DNA from: Thiomicrorhabdus chilensis DSM 12352
GTDB taxonomy: Bacteria > Pseudomonadota > Gammaproteobacteria > Thiomicrospirales > Thiomicrospiraceae
DNA: 64,000 bases
Assembly: GCF_000483485.1 (NCBI RefSeq)
Contig: NZ_KI519609.1
Coordinates: 1,145,460 to 1,209,459 of the forward strand
Reading direction: 5' to 3'
Positions within the stretch are counted from its first letter, which is position 1. Each line of letters opens with the position of its first letter. Shown here one piece after another: positions 49,380-59,138 of the stretch. A program made the translations under genes and the position numbers. The notes below the pieces were generated by a model. The model was not told the DNA's origin. It saw only the letters and a program-made list of their open reading frames with translations, and did not search any database.

Positions 49380-49968
49380 ATGGATTGATGACACCGTCAT
49401 CATAGCGTTCCAGCCATTTGTGTTGCAATGCCTTATAGACAGGAGCAGCGTCGGTCAATTGGCTTTCATAAAGCGTCAGATGATCAACGGTCAGCCACAG
49501 ATCTTGAAGGTGTTTCAGTTCGTCCGGGATTTGAATGCGATCGGCCTCAAGTTGTTTGGGGATTCGTCCCAAGCTGATATGGGGGCGAAATGCCTGTTTG
49601 GATGTGTGAAGGCCAAACGCTTTCAGCTGGGACTCTATTTCCCGCACCAGGTATTGAAGCAATAGTGTTGAATCCAGGGATGCCACTAGGCTATGAGGGT
49701 GTGTGGCGCTTGGAAAAGGGCGAATCGCGAGAATTTCGGCCTCGAAATGACTCATGCCTTCAGAGAACCAGAGTGGCATCGATTGGGCGACCGCTTTTAC
49801 CTTGTCGGCATCCAGCTTTCCACCCAGAAAATGCAGGGTCAGATGGTAGTTTTCAGGTGGAAACCAGATGATTTGTTGCCCCCAGTCAGTCTGGCGAAGC
49901 TGATCAACCTGTTGGCTTAGCACCTGTGTGGTCTGTTGGTCAACGGGAAGAGCGATAAAGGCGCGCAT
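49375..49968 (-). CDS. thpR: RNA 2',3'-cyclic phosphodiesterase (ThpR/LigT)
   Basis: The 197-residue 2H phosphoesterase has the two HxTx-type motifs HLTLHFLG near residue 42 and HISLGRI near 130. It opens 2',3'-cyclic phosphates on RNA and can act as a ligase in vitro. I chose MRAFIALPV (ATG 49968), which is the family's start. An upstream extension of 20 codons is not supported. It is convergent with the kinase gene. Confidence 0.92.
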   Translation of the reverse strand: MRAFIALPVDQQTTQVLSQQVDQLRQTDWGQQIIWFPPENYHLTLHFLGGKLDADKVKAVAQSMPLWFSEGMSHFEAEILAIRPFPSATHPHSLVASLDSTLLLQYLVREIESQLKAFGLHTSKQAFRPHISLGRIPKQLEADRIQIPDELKHLQDLWLTVDHLTLYESQLTDAAPVYKALQHKWLERYDDGVINPS

Positions 49969-50104
49969 GATTTCAATCCTTGGATAAGTGAGATCTTGCA
50001 AGATTGCGATAAACCAGTGGTTCAACAATATTGACCTCAGTCTGTTATAAGGTCAAATTATTTAGCATTGTAAATAGGGCCTTGAATTGTGTTAAAAGAC
50101 GGCA

Positions 50105-50113
50105 TGCTATAAG
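50105..50113 (+). promoter_or_regulatory. Extended -10 element upstream of acs
   Basis: TGCTATAAG is an extended -10 about 145 bases before acs. No matching -35 with good spacing is seen. The surrounding 289-base gap between thpR and acs holds no other recognisable feature. Confidence 0.35.
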
Positions 50114-50257
50114 TTTTTATTATAATAAAATAATGACCTGATGCTTTAACTTTAGCCTACGGCAAGGTAAACTTCTTCGTCATTAATGCTTTAATAAGCA
50201 CATCCTGATTCCCAGTGAACAATATCGAGTAAAAATCTACAAAAAGAGAGTGTATCC

Positions 50258-52219
50258 ATGTCAAATATCGAGTCGATCTTAACAGAGAGTCGAGTATTTC
50301 AGCCAAGTGACGCGATTAAATCGAGCGTTGCTATTACTGAAGAAAAACTGGTTAAAATGCGCGCCGATGCAGAGGCGGATTTCGAAGGTTTCTGGTCGAA
50401 TCTGGCCAGAGAGAAATTGACGTGGAGCAAGCCCTTCACTGTTGGCCTAGATGAGAGCAAGGCGCCTCATTACCAGTGGTTTGCCGATGGTGAGTTGAAT
50501 GTTTCATACAACTGCATCGATCGTCACCTAGACACCAAAAGCGATAAATTAGCGATTATTTTTGAAGGCGATCAAGGGGATGTTGAGCATCACACCTATA
50601 AGGAATTGCACGATCAAGTCTGTCGCTTCGCCAACACCTTGACTGCACAGGGGATCACCAAAGGTGATCGTGTGGTCATCTACATGCCGATGATTCCGCA
50701 GGCGGTGATTGCCATGCAGGCGTGTGCGCGAATCGGTGCGATCCATTCCGTCGTATTCGGTGGTTTTTCGGCCGAAGCGCTGCGTGACCGTATTGTGGAT
50801 GCGGGCGCCAAATTGGTGATTACCACCAATGGTAGCCGTCGCGGCGGTAAGTCCATTCCGTTGAAAACGGCGGTAGATAAAGCTTTGGAACACGACTGTG
50901 AGCAAGTCAAAAAGGTGATTGTCTATAAGCGTACCGAAGATGACGTTCCTATGCAGGAAGGGCGCGATATCGACTGGTTGGATGCAGAAGCGGGAATGAG
51001 CAACTATCACGAGCCTGTTCCTGTTGACTCTGAACACCCGCTGTTCTTGCTATATACGTCCGGCTCCACTGGTAAACCTAAGGGGGTGCAGCACAGTTCC
51101 GGTGGTTATTTGCTGAATGCGCATTTGACCAATGAGTGGATGTTTGACCTGAATGATAATGATGTGTTCTGGTGTACGGCCGATGTGGGCTGGATCACCG
51201 GTCACAGTTATGTAGCTTATGGGCCTCTTTCAGTCGGTGCCACCATGTTGATGTTTGAAGGGGTGCCGACTTATCCGGATGCCGGACGTTTCTGGCAGGT
51301 CTGCCAGGATCACGGTGTCACCGTATTTTATACGGCGCCAACGGCGATTCGTGCCCTGATGAAGTTCGGTGCGGACTTGCCAAAGCAGTACGATCTGTCT
51401 AAATTGAGAATTTTAGGAACCGTGGGTGAGCCGATTAACCCGGAAGCCTGGATGTGGTATCACGAGGTTATCGGTGGTGGCAAGTGTCCTATTATTGACA
51501 CCTGGTGGCAGACCGAAACCGGTGCGCACATGATCGCGCCTTTCCCGGTGACACCGCTTAAACCCGGTTCCTGTACTCAGCCTCTGCCGGGAATTGAAGC
51601 GGCGATTTTGGATGAAGAAGGCAATGAACTTGAAAACAACGACGGTGGCTTGTTGGTGATCAAAAAGCCATGGCCGTCAATGATCCGCAATATCTGGGGT
51701 GATGATCAGCGTTATCGCGATACCTATTTCCCTCTGAATGGCGATCAAAATAAAAATTATTATGTGGTCGGAGACAGTGCTCATAAGGATGCGGACGGTT
51801 ACTTCTGGATACTTGGGCGAGTTGATGATGTCTTGAACGTTTCCGGTCACCGTCTTGGGACCATGGAAATCGAATCGGCGTTAGTGTCGCACTCCAAGGT
51901 GGCTGAGGCTGCAGTAGTTGGTCGACCACATGATGTCAAGGGTGAGGCGGTCGCCGCCTTTGTGGTCCTTAACATCGATATTCCGGATGGTGAAGAACGT
52001 ACCGTTTTGATTCAGGAATTGCGTAATTGGGTGGCTCAGGAAATCGGGCCGATTGCCAAACCGGATGACATTCGTTTTGGAACCAATTTGCCTAAAACCC
52101 GTTCTGGTAAAATCATGCGTCGCTTGTTAAGAACAATCGCTAAGGGTGAACAGATTACTCAGGATACTTCCACTTTGGAAGATCCGGGTATTTTGGAACA
52201 ATTTCAGAAAAATAAATAG
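50258..52219 (+). CDS. acs: Acetyl-CoA synthetase
   Basis: This 653-residue AMP-forming enzyme converts acetate, ATP and CoA to acetyl-CoA. The P-loop-like [20 protein letters not shown] near residue 265 and the acetylation motif [14 protein letters not shown] near 612, with the lysine that Pat-type acetylases modify, are both present. It is followed by the DUF485-actP uptake genes, with a hairpin in between. GAGAG lies upstream of the ATG. Confidence 0.97.
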   Translation: MSNIESILTESRVFQPSDAIKSSVAITEEKLVKMRADAEADFEGFWSNLAREKLTWSKPFTVGLDESKAPHYQWFADGELNVSYNCIDRHLDTKSDKLAIIFEGDQGDVEHHTYKELHDQVCRFANTLTAQGITKGDRVVIYMPMIPQAVIAMQACARIGAIHSVVFGGFSAEALRDRIVDAGAKLVITTNGSRRGGKSIPLKTAVDKALEHDCEQVKKVIVYKRTEDDVPMQEGRDIDWLDAEAGMSNYHEPVPVDSEHPLFLLYTSGSTGKPKGVQHSSGGYLLNAHLTNEWMFDLNDNDVFWCTADVGWITGHSYVAYGPLSVGATMLMFEGVPTYPDAGRFWQVCQDHGVTVFYTAPTAIRALMKFGADLPKQYDLSKLRILGTVGEPINPEAWMWYHEVIGGGKCPIIDTWWQTETGAHMIAPFPVTPLKPGSCTQPLPGIEAAILDEEGNELENNDGGLLVIKKPWPSMIRNIWGDDQRYRDTYFPLNGDQNKNYYVVGDSAHKDADGYFWILGRVDDVLNVSGHRLGTMEIESALVSHSKVAEAAVVGRPHDVKGEAVAAFVVLNIDIPDGEERTVLIQELRNWVAQEIGPIAKPDDIRFGTNLPKTRSGKIMRRLLRTIAKGEQITQDTSTLEDPGILEQFQKNK

Positions 52220-52396
52220 TGCCTTAGGTTGTTCAGAAAAATGTTTCTGTTTTTTATCTTGTTGATTGGCAAGGTAAAATGCAGAAATTGAATCTCTTTT
52301 CGCTTCATACAGCTTTCCTTCGTACGCTCTATTCAAACCTTGAAGATCGGGGTGTCTTAGGGTAGCTGTATTTAGGGGTTGAAAAGAGAAAACTTG

Positions 52397-52422
52397 ACCT
52401 GGCTTTAAAGCCAGGTTTTATT
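52397..52422 (+). terminator. 20-bp perfect palindrome with T-rich 3' side between acs and its transporter genes
   Basis: ACCTGGCTTTAAAGCCAGGT (52397-52416) is self-complementary and followed by TTTATT. It lies 178 bases after the acs stop and 35 before the DUF485 gene. It could end acs transcription or act as a partial stop. Confidence 0.65.
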
Positions 52423-52450
52423 ACAAAAAGTCTCAATGAGGAGAGGACTT

Positions 52451-52669
52451 GTGAATAGTAAAGAGAAGTTTTCGGCTATTTTATTAGCTATTTACACAGT
52501 GATGTACTTTGGGATTGCACTGATGGTGAGTGCAACGTTCAAAGATGTTGCTGCTACGCAAGTGGCAGGGATGCCACTGGCAATTTGGGGCGGGTTAGTG
52601 GTCATCATCAGTGGTGTCATTATTACTCGTATGTATCTAAATAAGATGGATGCTGAGGAGAACGAATAA
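52451..52669 (+). CDS. DUF485-type small subunit of the acetate transporter (YjcH-like)
   Basis: This 72-residue protein has two membrane helices (about 9-31 and 42-62). It is the small partner that sits next to ActP in the E. coli yjcH-actP pair and probably stabilises the transporter. I chose the GTG at 52451 because GAGGAGAGG ends five bases before it. An ATG at 52436 lies within that ribosome-binding site. Its stop overlaps the actP start as TAATG. Confidence 0.8.
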   Translation: MNSKEKFSAILLAIYTVMYFGIALMVSATFKDVAATQVAGMPLAIWGGLVVIISGVIITRMYLNKMDAEENE

Positions 52670-54279
52670 TGGAAAATCTAGTTGCTTTAATTATCGTTGG
52701 CCTTGGTATTGCGCTATCGATTTGGATTAGTTTTTATCACCGCGGTTCTACAGCTAGTACGGCTAACTACTATGTTGCCGGCGGCGGGATTTCTCCTCGT
52801 GTAAATGGTTTAGCGATGCTTGGTGACTATGCCTCTGCGGCAAGTTTCCTAGGGGTGGCTGGTGCGGTTGCCCTGATGGGGGTTGATGGCTGGTGGCTTG
52901 CTATCGGTTTCTTTGCCGCTTGGATCGTGGTTTTGATTGCGATTTCCAGTCCGTTGAAAAATGTAGGTAAGTTCACGGTAGCGGATGTTTTGAATGCCCG
53001 TTTCTCTGGGAATGCCAAGAAAATCCGAACAGTTGCGATGCTGTCTACGCTTGTGCTTTGTATCATGTATCTGGTTCCACAGATCGTAGGTGCAGGTCAC
53101 CTGTTTGGTTTGCTACTAGGTTGGGACTACCTGCCAACTGTATTGGTTACTGGTTCATTGATGGCCTTATTCGTAATCATCGGTGGTATGAAAGGGACTT
53201 CTTATAACCAAGCGATTCAAGGTTCAATCCTATTTGGTGCAATGCTGTTCCTTCTAGTGTTTGGTGTGATTCACTTATTTGGTGGTAATCCAGCGGGTGT
53301 GATCGAAGCTTCTGAAACGATGGTTCCAGCAAAATTAGCGGCTGGTAATGCAGAAGCGGTTGCAGTGGCAGCCGCCGCAGCTAGTCCAGGCGAAGCGGTT
53401 GACGCGGTACGTGCCATTATGGCTGATGCACCATCTGCAGTAACGCCGGGTGTGGGTCTTCGTGACTTTGCTAACCAAGCCTCTCTTGTTGTTGCTTTGT
53501 TCTTTGGTGTGTTGGGTCTACCGCATATCTTGATCAAGTTCTACACGGTATCAAATGCTTCTGATGCTCGTAAATCAGCTGAGATTACTATCTGGGGTCT
53601 AGCGGTATTCTACGCAGCCATCTTCTTTGTTGGTCTGATCGCTATGTACGCTCTTTATCCTGATCTGCTGAAAATGATTGCAGACGGTGAAATAGGTAAA
53701 GCAAAGAATATGACAATGCCTATGTTGGGTGAGATGTTGGGTGGTCAAATCCTAATGGGTGTGATTGCTGCAGGTGCGATGGCAGCGATGTTAAGTACTT
53801 CAGCAGGCCTGTTGATTTCTGCAACGTCTTCTTTGGCACACGACCTGTACAAAGGGGTTATCAACCCTGACTCTACCGATGCACAAGAGCTTAAATTTGC
53901 AAAAATTGGAGCATTCTTCCTAGCTGTTATTGCGATTGGGATGTCTGTATGGCTGAAAGAAGAAAACGTAGCGATGTTAGTCGGTATGTGTTTCGGTATT
54001 GCGGCTTCAACGTTTGCGCCAGCACTTGTATTTGCGGTTTGGTGGAAAGGCCTAACGAGCCAAGCGGTTGTATGGGGTATGGCAACGGGTCTTGTTTTAT
54101 CTCTACTCTTCACATTCTCTAAGTTCTTTGGACTTGAAACGATGTTAGGTTTAGATGTCTTGGTTAACCCTGCACTTTACTCTGTGCCAGTAGCGGTTCT
54201 TGTAACGGTTGTAATCAGCATTATGACGAGTGACCGTGGTGATACTGAAGAGTTTATGGCCAAAGCACACGGAAAATAA
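52669..54279 (+). CDS. actP: Cation/acetate symporter
   Basis: This 536-residue sodium:solute symporter takes up acetate. Many hydrophobic segments, the GGGISPRVNGLAMLGDYASAASFLG start near residue 38, the GGMKGTSYNQAIQG motif near 167 and AMAAMLSTSAGLL near 370 match the SSS family. An Ala/Val/Glu-rich stretch near 220-250 lengthens one loop. The layout acs-DUF485-actP indicates acetate assimilation. A rho-independent terminator follows. It carries one CAGGCCTG at 53804. Confidence 0.94.
   Translation: MENLVALIIVGLGIALSIWISFYHRGSTASTANYYVAGGGISPRVNGLAMLGDYASAASFLGVAGAVALMGVDGWWLAIGFFAAWIVVLIAISSPLKNVGKFTVADVLNARFSGNAKKIRTVAMLSTLVLCIMYLVPQIVGAGHLFGLLLGWDYLPTVLVTGSLMALFVIIGGMKGTSYNQAIQGSILFGAMLFLLVFGVIHLFGGNPAGVIEASETMVPAKLAAGNAEAVAVAAAAASPGEAVDAVRAIMADAPSAVTPGVGLRDFANQASLVVALFFGVLGLPHILIKFYTVSNASDARKSAEITIWGLAVFYAAIFFVGLIAMYALYPDLLKMIADGEIGKAKNMTMPMLGEMLGGQILMGVIAAGAMAAMLSTSAGLLISATSSLAHDLYKGVINPDSTDAQELKFAKIGAFFLAVIAIGMSVWLKEENVAMLVGMCFGIAASTFAPALVFAVWWKGLTSQAVVWGMATGLVLSLLFTFSKFFGLETMLGLDVLVNPALYSVPVAVLVTVVISIMTSDRGDTEEFMAKAHGK
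53804..53811. repeat. CAGGCCTG inside actP
   Basis: It is read Ala-Gly-Leu and followed by TTGATTTC. Confidence 0.6.
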
Positions 54280-54300
54280 TATAAATTATTTCATGTTATA

Positions 54301-54328
54301 AAAAGGGGGCTTTTAGCCCCTTTTTTTT
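54301..54328 (+). terminator. Rho-independent terminator after actP
   Basis: GGGGC and GCCCC pair around TTTTA, flanked by an A-run and eight T. Confidence 0.88.
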
Positions 54329-54433
54329 ATTTTCAAAAATGTTTTTTATCTGTTTTTTAGCCAATTATTACTGTTGCCCCTGCTGTTTTTCGGAGTATGA
54401 TTGTAATAATGATTTTTACTGGTTTTAAAAGAT

Positions 54434-56284
54434 ATGGCAATCACTCAACAGCGTGAATTTCTTTCACAAATCCCCCCATTTGATCATCTTGAAAAGGCAT
54501 TGTTAAATAAGCTCGCCGACAGTATGGATGTGGTTTATCTACCTCATAAAACGTTGATAAAGTTTGAAGGGCCCGTAACTGAAAATTCACTCTACCTTTT
54601 AATAAAGGGCAAGGTCGCTGAAATCCAGGATGATGAGGTGACATATCGATATAGTGTGCGTGGTTTTTTTGGAGATACGGATATTTTGGGAGAGGGGAAT
54701 CGCCTTGCTCATTATGAAGTTCAAGAGGAGGCGATTGCTTATAAATTACCTGCCAAACTTTTTTTGCAGGCCTTTGAACAAAATCACGATTTTGCCCATT
54801 TTTTTAATTCCTCTATTGTTGAAAAATTAAACCGCATTCACGAAGCGGTGCAGTCCGCTACCTCGACCGAGGTGATGATGGACACGGTTTGTTCCGCACC
54901 TCTACAGCCTTATGTTGCCTTAGATAAAGAATCCACACTGCATCACGCCGCTCAGTTAATGGTGGAGCGCCGGACAGATGCTTGTATCGTTGAGTTTAAA
55001 GACGCTGAAATCGGCATAGTGACTTCTACGGATATTTTAAAACTTCTTGCAAAAAATGAACCCGAGCTGGCTTCCCTCAGACTGGATGAATTAGCGAACA
55101 GGCCTGTTCAAACGGTTCATGAGTTTGATTATCTGTTTAATGCGTTACTGAAGATGACCCGTTTTCAGATCGATCGCTTGGTTGTCAGAGGGGATCAGGG
55201 CTATAGAGGTTTTTTACATCAGAAGGATTTGATGAGTCTGTTTGCCAATCAGTCAGGCCTGGTGTTGTTGAAGGTAGAACAGGCACAAAGTGTTGCCGAT
55301 TTGGTGGTGCTGGGTGAGCAGATTGATGGGTTGATAGCTAACTTGAACCGTAAAGGCATCAAAACTCACTATATCGCCAAGCTGGTGAATGAATTGCATC
55401 GTAAGATGATCAGTAAGTTGGTTGATTTTCTATTGCCTGAACACTTAACCGATAAGGTTTGTATTTTTGTTATGGGCAGTGAGGGCCGCTCAGAGCAGGT
55501 GATTCGCACCGACCAGGATAACGCACTTATTTATGCGGATGATTTGACCGAGAGCGAACTCCGTGAGCTTGAAGCCTTTGCAACAAGCTTTATCGCCGCC
55601 TTGCAGGAGATGGGCTTCCCGCCATGTCCTGGCGATATCATGCTTTCCAATAGTGATTGGCGCATGAATAAGACCACTTTTATGGAGAAGGTCGCCGGGT
55701 GGTTTAAAAACCCATCGGATGAGAACTTTATGCATGCCGCCATTTTATTTGATGCAGAAACGGTTTTTGGTCAAGGGTCATGGTTAAACCAGCTCAAGCA
55801 GACTCTGCAGCATGAAAAAGAGCGTTACTCAAATTTTTTACGCCTCTTTGCAGTATCGGTTTTACGCTTTAAGACACCTATCGGTTTCTTTGGAGGTTTG
55901 GTCGCGGACTCTGAATCGGGTCATGAAGTCATCGATATCAAGAAGGGGGGCATATTCAGTATTGTCCATGGTGTGCGTTGCTATGCATTGGAATCGGGAA
56001 TTGAAAAGACCAATACACATTGGCGTATCAAGGCGTTGATGGATGCGGGTGTGTTTGATAAAGAGTTTGGTATCGAGCTTGGTGAAACCTTGAACTTCTT
56101 AAATACTTTACGTTTGGAATCCATGTTGCATCAACTGGCGGACGGGATTGAGGTGCCGGATAATAAAATCCGATTATCTGAGTTAAGTCATATGCAACAA
56201 GACCTGCTGAAACAGAGTTTTACCGTGGTGGATGACTTCAAGAAACGTATTAGCCATCACTTTGCGCTTGATGGGTTATTGTAA
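54434..56284 (+). CDS. cNMP-binding / CBS / DUF294 nucleotidyltransferase-like protein
   Basis: This 616-residue protein has a Crp-like cNMP-binding domain (about 10-130), a CBS pair (about 150-285) and the DUF294 nucleotidyltransferase-like region (about 310-600). The NT-fold signature GSEGRSEQVIRTDQDNAL near residue 352 keeps the Gly-Ser and the Asp pair. Such proteins often accompany actP and a DEDDh exonuclease. They are thought to act as regulators, with targets unknown. It has two CAGGCCTG copies (55099 and 55254). Its stop overlaps the next gene. Confidence 0.9.
   Translation: MAITQQREFLSQIPPFDHLEKALLNKLADSMDVVYLPHKTLIKFEGPVTENSLYLLIKGKVAEIQDDEVTYRYSVRGFFGDTDILGEGNRLAHYEVQEEAIAYKLPAKLFLQAFEQNHDFAHFFNSSIVEKLNRIHEAVQSATSTEVMMDTVCSAPLQPYVALDKESTLHHAAQLMVERRTDACIVEFKDAEIGIVTSTDILKLLAKNEPELASLRLDELANRPVQTVHEFDYLFNALLKMTRFQIDRLVVRGDQGYRGFLHQKDLMSLFANQSGLVLLKVEQAQSVADLVVLGEQIDGLIANLNRKGIKTHYIAKLVNELHRKMISKLVDFLLPEHLTDKVCIFVMGSEGRSEQVIRTDQDNALIYADDLTESELRELEAFATSFIAALQEMGFPPCPGDIMLSNSDWRMNKTTFMEKVAGWFKNPSDENFMHAAILFDAETVFGQGSWLNQLKQTLQHEKERYSNFLRLFAVSVLRFKTPIGFFGGLVADSESGHEVIDIKKGGIFSIVHGVRCYALESGIEKTNTHWRIKALMDAGVFDKEFGIELGETLNFLNTLRLESMLHQLADGIEVPDNKIRLSELSHMQQDLLKQSFTVVDDFKKRISHHFALDGLL
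55099..55106. repeat. CAGGCCTG inside the DUF294 gene, copy 1
   Basis: It is read Arg-Pro, the third of the three possible frames. Confidence 0.6.
55254..55261. repeat. CAGGCCTG inside the DUF294 gene, copy 2
   Basis: It is read Ser-Gly-Leu, 155 bases after copy 1 in the same gene. Confidence 0.6.
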
Positions 56285-56937
56285 TGCTAGCGTATATCAA
56301 GGCCTGGTTAAAAGGCTCAAAGGTAAACAAACTCAAACGTCAACTGAAAGATCCTTATTACCAATATCTGTTTGATGTCGAACCGGGTGTGTTTGTCTGT
56401 TTTGATTGTGAAACGACGGGTTTGGATCGAAAGAAAGACCGAATCATTACGTTAAGTGCGATAAAAATCGTCAACAATGAAGTGCAGACCAGCCAGAGCC
56501 TAAATCTTGTGATTCAACAGCCAGAGGATATTTCAGCAGAGAGTATTGCGATTCACCAGATTCGCAATCTCGATGTTGAAAACAGTGAATCTTTATATAC
56601 GGACGAGTTTGAAGCGATTAAGGTGTTTCTTGAGTTTATCCGTGGCGCGACACTGGTTGGCTACCATCTAGAGTTCGATATCGCTATGGTGGATAGAGTG
56701 ATCAAACCCCGTCTAGGCATGGGGCTTCCCAATCCTCAAATTGAAGTTTCTGGAATGTATTATGAATACGCAATGCAAAAATATAAGCGCTCGTGTATTG
56801 AACCTAATATAGACCTTTCGTTTGATACTATTCTTAAAAACACACAAATCCCAAACTTTGGGCAGCACGATGCTTTTAGCGATGCCTTGATGACCTCGCT
56901 GATTTTCCTTAAATTACAACAATCTATAAGTAGATAA
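56284..56937 (+). CDS. DnaQ-like DEDDh 3'-5' exonuclease
   Basis: The 217-residue protein has the exonuclease motifs FDCETTGLD near residue 40 (D and E), YHLEFDIAMVDR near 122 (D) and HDAFSDALMT near 198 (H and D), so the active site is complete. A basic N-terminal segment (KGSKVNKLKRQLKD) precedes them. It shares a TAATG junction with the DUF294 gene, and the pair is likely one unit. The substrate is unknown. Confidence 0.92.
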   Translation: MLAYIKAWLKGSKVNKLKRQLKDPYYQYLFDVEPGVFVCFDCETTGLDRKKDRIITLSAIKIVNNEVQTSQSLNLVIQQPEDISAESIAIHQIRNLDVENSESLYTDEFEAIKVFLEFIRGATLVGYHLEFDIAMVDRVIKPRLGMGLPNPQIEVSGMYYEYAMQKYKRSCIEPNIDLSFDTILKNTQIPNFGQHDAFSDALMTSLIFLKLQQSISR

Positions 56938-56974
56938 AAGGTAAGGTGTTTCTGCTGAAGTGCTTCAGTTTTAC

Positions 56975-57003
56975 TTGACAAAAAGTGTCTTAGGGTGTAT
57001 CTT
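56975..57003 (+). promoter_or_regulatory. Strong promoter upstream of rimP
   Basis: TTGACA (56975-56980), a 17-base spacer and TATCTT (56998-57003) make a consensus-like sigma-70 promoter. It points into the rimP leader. Confidence 0.8.
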
Positions 57004-57046
57004 TCCCGCAGATTTTTTAAAAAGTATTGATTAAGAGGTGTTTATA

Positions 57047-57076
57047 ATGCGTTTAAATACCTGCTTAAGTTTTTAA
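57047..57076 (+). CDS. Possible 9-codon leader peptide before rimP
   Basis: An ATG with AAGAGGTG upstream opens the frame MRLNTCLSF and stops in TAA at 57074-57076, touching the base of the terminator stem at 57075. Translation of it could affect the terminator. The sequence has no run of one amino acid, so classical attenuation is not evident. Confidence 0.35.
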   Translation: MRLNTCLSF

Positions 57077-57101
57077 AAACCCCGTCTTTACGGGGTTTTT
57101 T
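57075..57101 (+). terminator. Leader terminator upstream of rimP
   Basis: AAAAACCCCGT and ACGGGGTTTTTT pair around CTTT, giving a strong stem with a T-run. It lies about 72 bases after the promoter and 40 before rimP. It matches the idea of a rimP-leader regulatory element as known in some gammaproteobacteria. Confidence 0.85.
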
Positions 57102-57140
57102 GTTATTTGAACCTGGCAAACCTAACCAACGGATAACTGC

Positions 57141-57593
57141 GTGATTTTAGAAAAAAAGTTAGAAAGCTTATTGGAACCAACCATCGAAAGCATGGGTTTC
57201 GAGTTATGGGCCGTGGAGTATATGCCCGCAGGAAGACATTCCACCTTAAGGCTTTTCGTTGATAAAGAGTCCGGTATTACGGTTGACGATTGTGCCGATA
57301 TTAGTCGACAGGTCAGTGCGGTTCTGGATGTGGAAGATCCGATCGATGCGGCCTATAACCTGGAAGTATCCTCTCCAGGCTTAGACAGACCGTTAATCAA
57401 GCCAGAACATTTTAAACGTTATCAAGGAAAGACGGTTCGTGTTAGAGCGGCAACAGCGATTCTTGGGCGTAAAAAATTCAAAGGCCCGATGACCCAGGTG
57501 AGTGATGAGGGCATTGTGGTCGAAGTGGATGGTGAACTCTATGAGATTCCATTCGATTTAATTGATAAAGCCAATTTAGTGGCTGAGTTTTAA
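57141..57593 (+). CDS. rimP: Ribosome maturation factor RimP
   Basis: This 150-residue protein is needed for 30S subunit assembly. It starts with GTG. YMPAGRHSTLRLFVDKESGITVDDC near residue 31 and the LEVSSPGLDRPLIKPEHF block are diagnostic. It is first in the rimP-nusA-infB-rbfA-truB operon. In E. coli, a tRNA gene (metY) precedes it. I find none here. Confidence 0.96.
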   Translation: MILEKKLESLLEPTIESMGFELWAVEYMPAGRHSTLRLFVDKESGITVDDCADISRQVSAVLDVEDPIDAAYNLEVSSPGLDRPLIKPEHFKRYQGKTVRVRAATAILGRKKFKGPMTQVSDEGIVVEVDGELYEIPFDLIDKANLVAEF

Positions 57594-57630
57594 TATAACT
57601 GACATCCAAATTATTTAGAGCGAGTGAATA

Positions 57631-59118
57631 ATGAGTAAAGAAGTTCTAGCCGTAGTTGAAATCATGGCAAATGAAAAAGGTGTAGATAAAGAAATTATTT
57701 TTGATGCAATTGAAACCGCTTTGGCCACTGCAACTCGTAGAAGTCATGATGATGAGTTGGATGCTCGGGTTGAAATTGATCGACACAGTGGAGAGTATGA
57801 AACTTTTCGCCGTTGGGAAGTGATTCCGGATGATGCACAGATTGAAGATCACGTTGGCTGGTACATCCGTGAGATGGATGCAGTTGATGTGGAACCGCAT
57901 ATTGAAGTGGGCGAGTTTATCGAAGAGCCGATGGAATCGATCGATTTCGGTCGTATCGGTGCACAGACAGCCAAACAGGTCATTATTCAGAAAGTACGTG
58001 AAGCTGAACGTAAGAAGGTGGTAGAAGAGTACAGCAAACGTGTCGGTGAGATTCTAACCGGTCAAGTGAAACGCATTGACCGTGGCGATGTCATCCTGGA
58101 TATGGGTGATAATGTCGATGCTGTCATCCCACGAAATGAGTTGATCAATCGTGAGACCTTCCGAATCGGTGATCGTGTTCGTGCCTATTTACAAGAGGTG
58201 ACGTTCCGTCCACGTGGTGCTCAGTTGTTTATGTCCCGCGCTTGTAAAGAGATGTTGATTGAATTGTTCAAGATCGAAGTGCCGGAAATCAGTGATGATT
58301 TGATTGATATCATGAGTGCGGCTCGTGATGTCGGTTTCCGTGCCAAGGTGGCGGTACGTGCCAATGACCCGCGTCTTGATCCGATTGGCGCCTGCGTGGG
58401 CATGCGTGGCGGTCGTGTTCAGGCGGTGACCAATGAATTGAATGGTGAACGTATCGACATCGTACTTTGGGATGCGAATGACGCACAGTTTGTCATCAAT
58501 GCCATGGCACCGGCCGAAATCACTTCCATTATGGTGGATGAAGATGGTCATACGATGGATTTGGCGGTCAATGATGAACAGCTTTCACAAGCCATCGGTA
58601 AAAACGGCCAGAACATTCGCCTTGCTTCCGAGCTGACACGTTGGGAATTGAACGTGATGAGCGAATCGGACATGGCGGCCAAACATGAGACCGAATCGAA
58701 AGACCAGATCGAAACATTTGTCAATGCGCTTGACGTGGACGAAGAATTGGCTGAGGTTCTGGTTTCGGAAGGGTTTACTACCATCGAAGAAGTCGCTTAC
58801 GTGCCTGCAGCTGAAATGCTTGAAATCGACGGCTTTGATGAAGACATCGTAGCCGAGTTAAAGCAACGTGCCAAAGACGCCTTGCTGACTCAAGAAATTG
58901 CTAATGAAGAAAAGGCCGCTATGGCCGAGCCCGCTGATGACCTGCTTGCGTTGGAAGGAATGAATCCTGCCATGGCGAAGCAGTTGGCATCCAATGGCGT
59001 GATTACACAAGAAGACCTGGCTGAGCTAGATACCGATGAATTATTAGAGTACGTTGATCTAGATGAAGCCACTGCAGGTGAATTAATCTTAAAAGCACGT
59101 GCACCATGGTTTGAATAA
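57631..59118 (+). CDS. nusA: Transcription termination/antitermination factor NusA
   Basis: This 495-residue RNA-polymerase accessory protein has the N-terminal polymerase-binding domain (1-125), S1 (about 135-200), two KH domains (about 200-340, with [14 protein letters not shown] and [12 protein letters not shown]) and two C-terminal acidic AR2 repeats (about 365-495). It follows rimP by 37 bases. NusA can act on the leader terminator upstream, so autoregulation is plausible. Confidence 0.97.
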   Translation: MSKEVLAVVEIMANEKGVDKEIIFDAIETALATATRRSHDDELDARVEIDRHSGEYETFRRWEVIPDDAQIEDHVGWYIREMDAVDVEPHIEVGEFIEEPMESIDFGRIGAQTAKQVIIQKVREAERKKVVEEYSKRVGEILTGQVKRIDRGDVILDMGDNVDAVIPRNELINRETFRIGDRVRAYLQEVTFRPRGAQLFMSRACKEMLIELFKIEVPEISDDLIDIMSAARDVGFRAKVAVRANDPRLDPIGACVGMRGGRVQAVTNELNGERIDIVLWDANDAQFVINAMAPAEITSIMVDEDGHTMDLAVNDEQLSQAIGKNGQNIRLASELTRWELNVMSESDMAAKHETESKDQIETFVNALDVDEELAEVLVSEGFTTIEEVAYVPAAEMLEIDGFDEDIVAELKQRAKDALLTQEIANEEKAAMAEPADDLLALEGMNPAMAKQLASNGVITQEDLAELDTDELLEYVDLDEATAGELILKARAPWFE

Positions 59119-59138
59119 GAATAAGAGGGAGAGTTTCA

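Noticed and set aside
56938-57140. tRNA gene before rimP, as metY in E. coli
   Set aside because: No cloverleaf or CCA end could be found; the region is a promoter, short frame and terminator.
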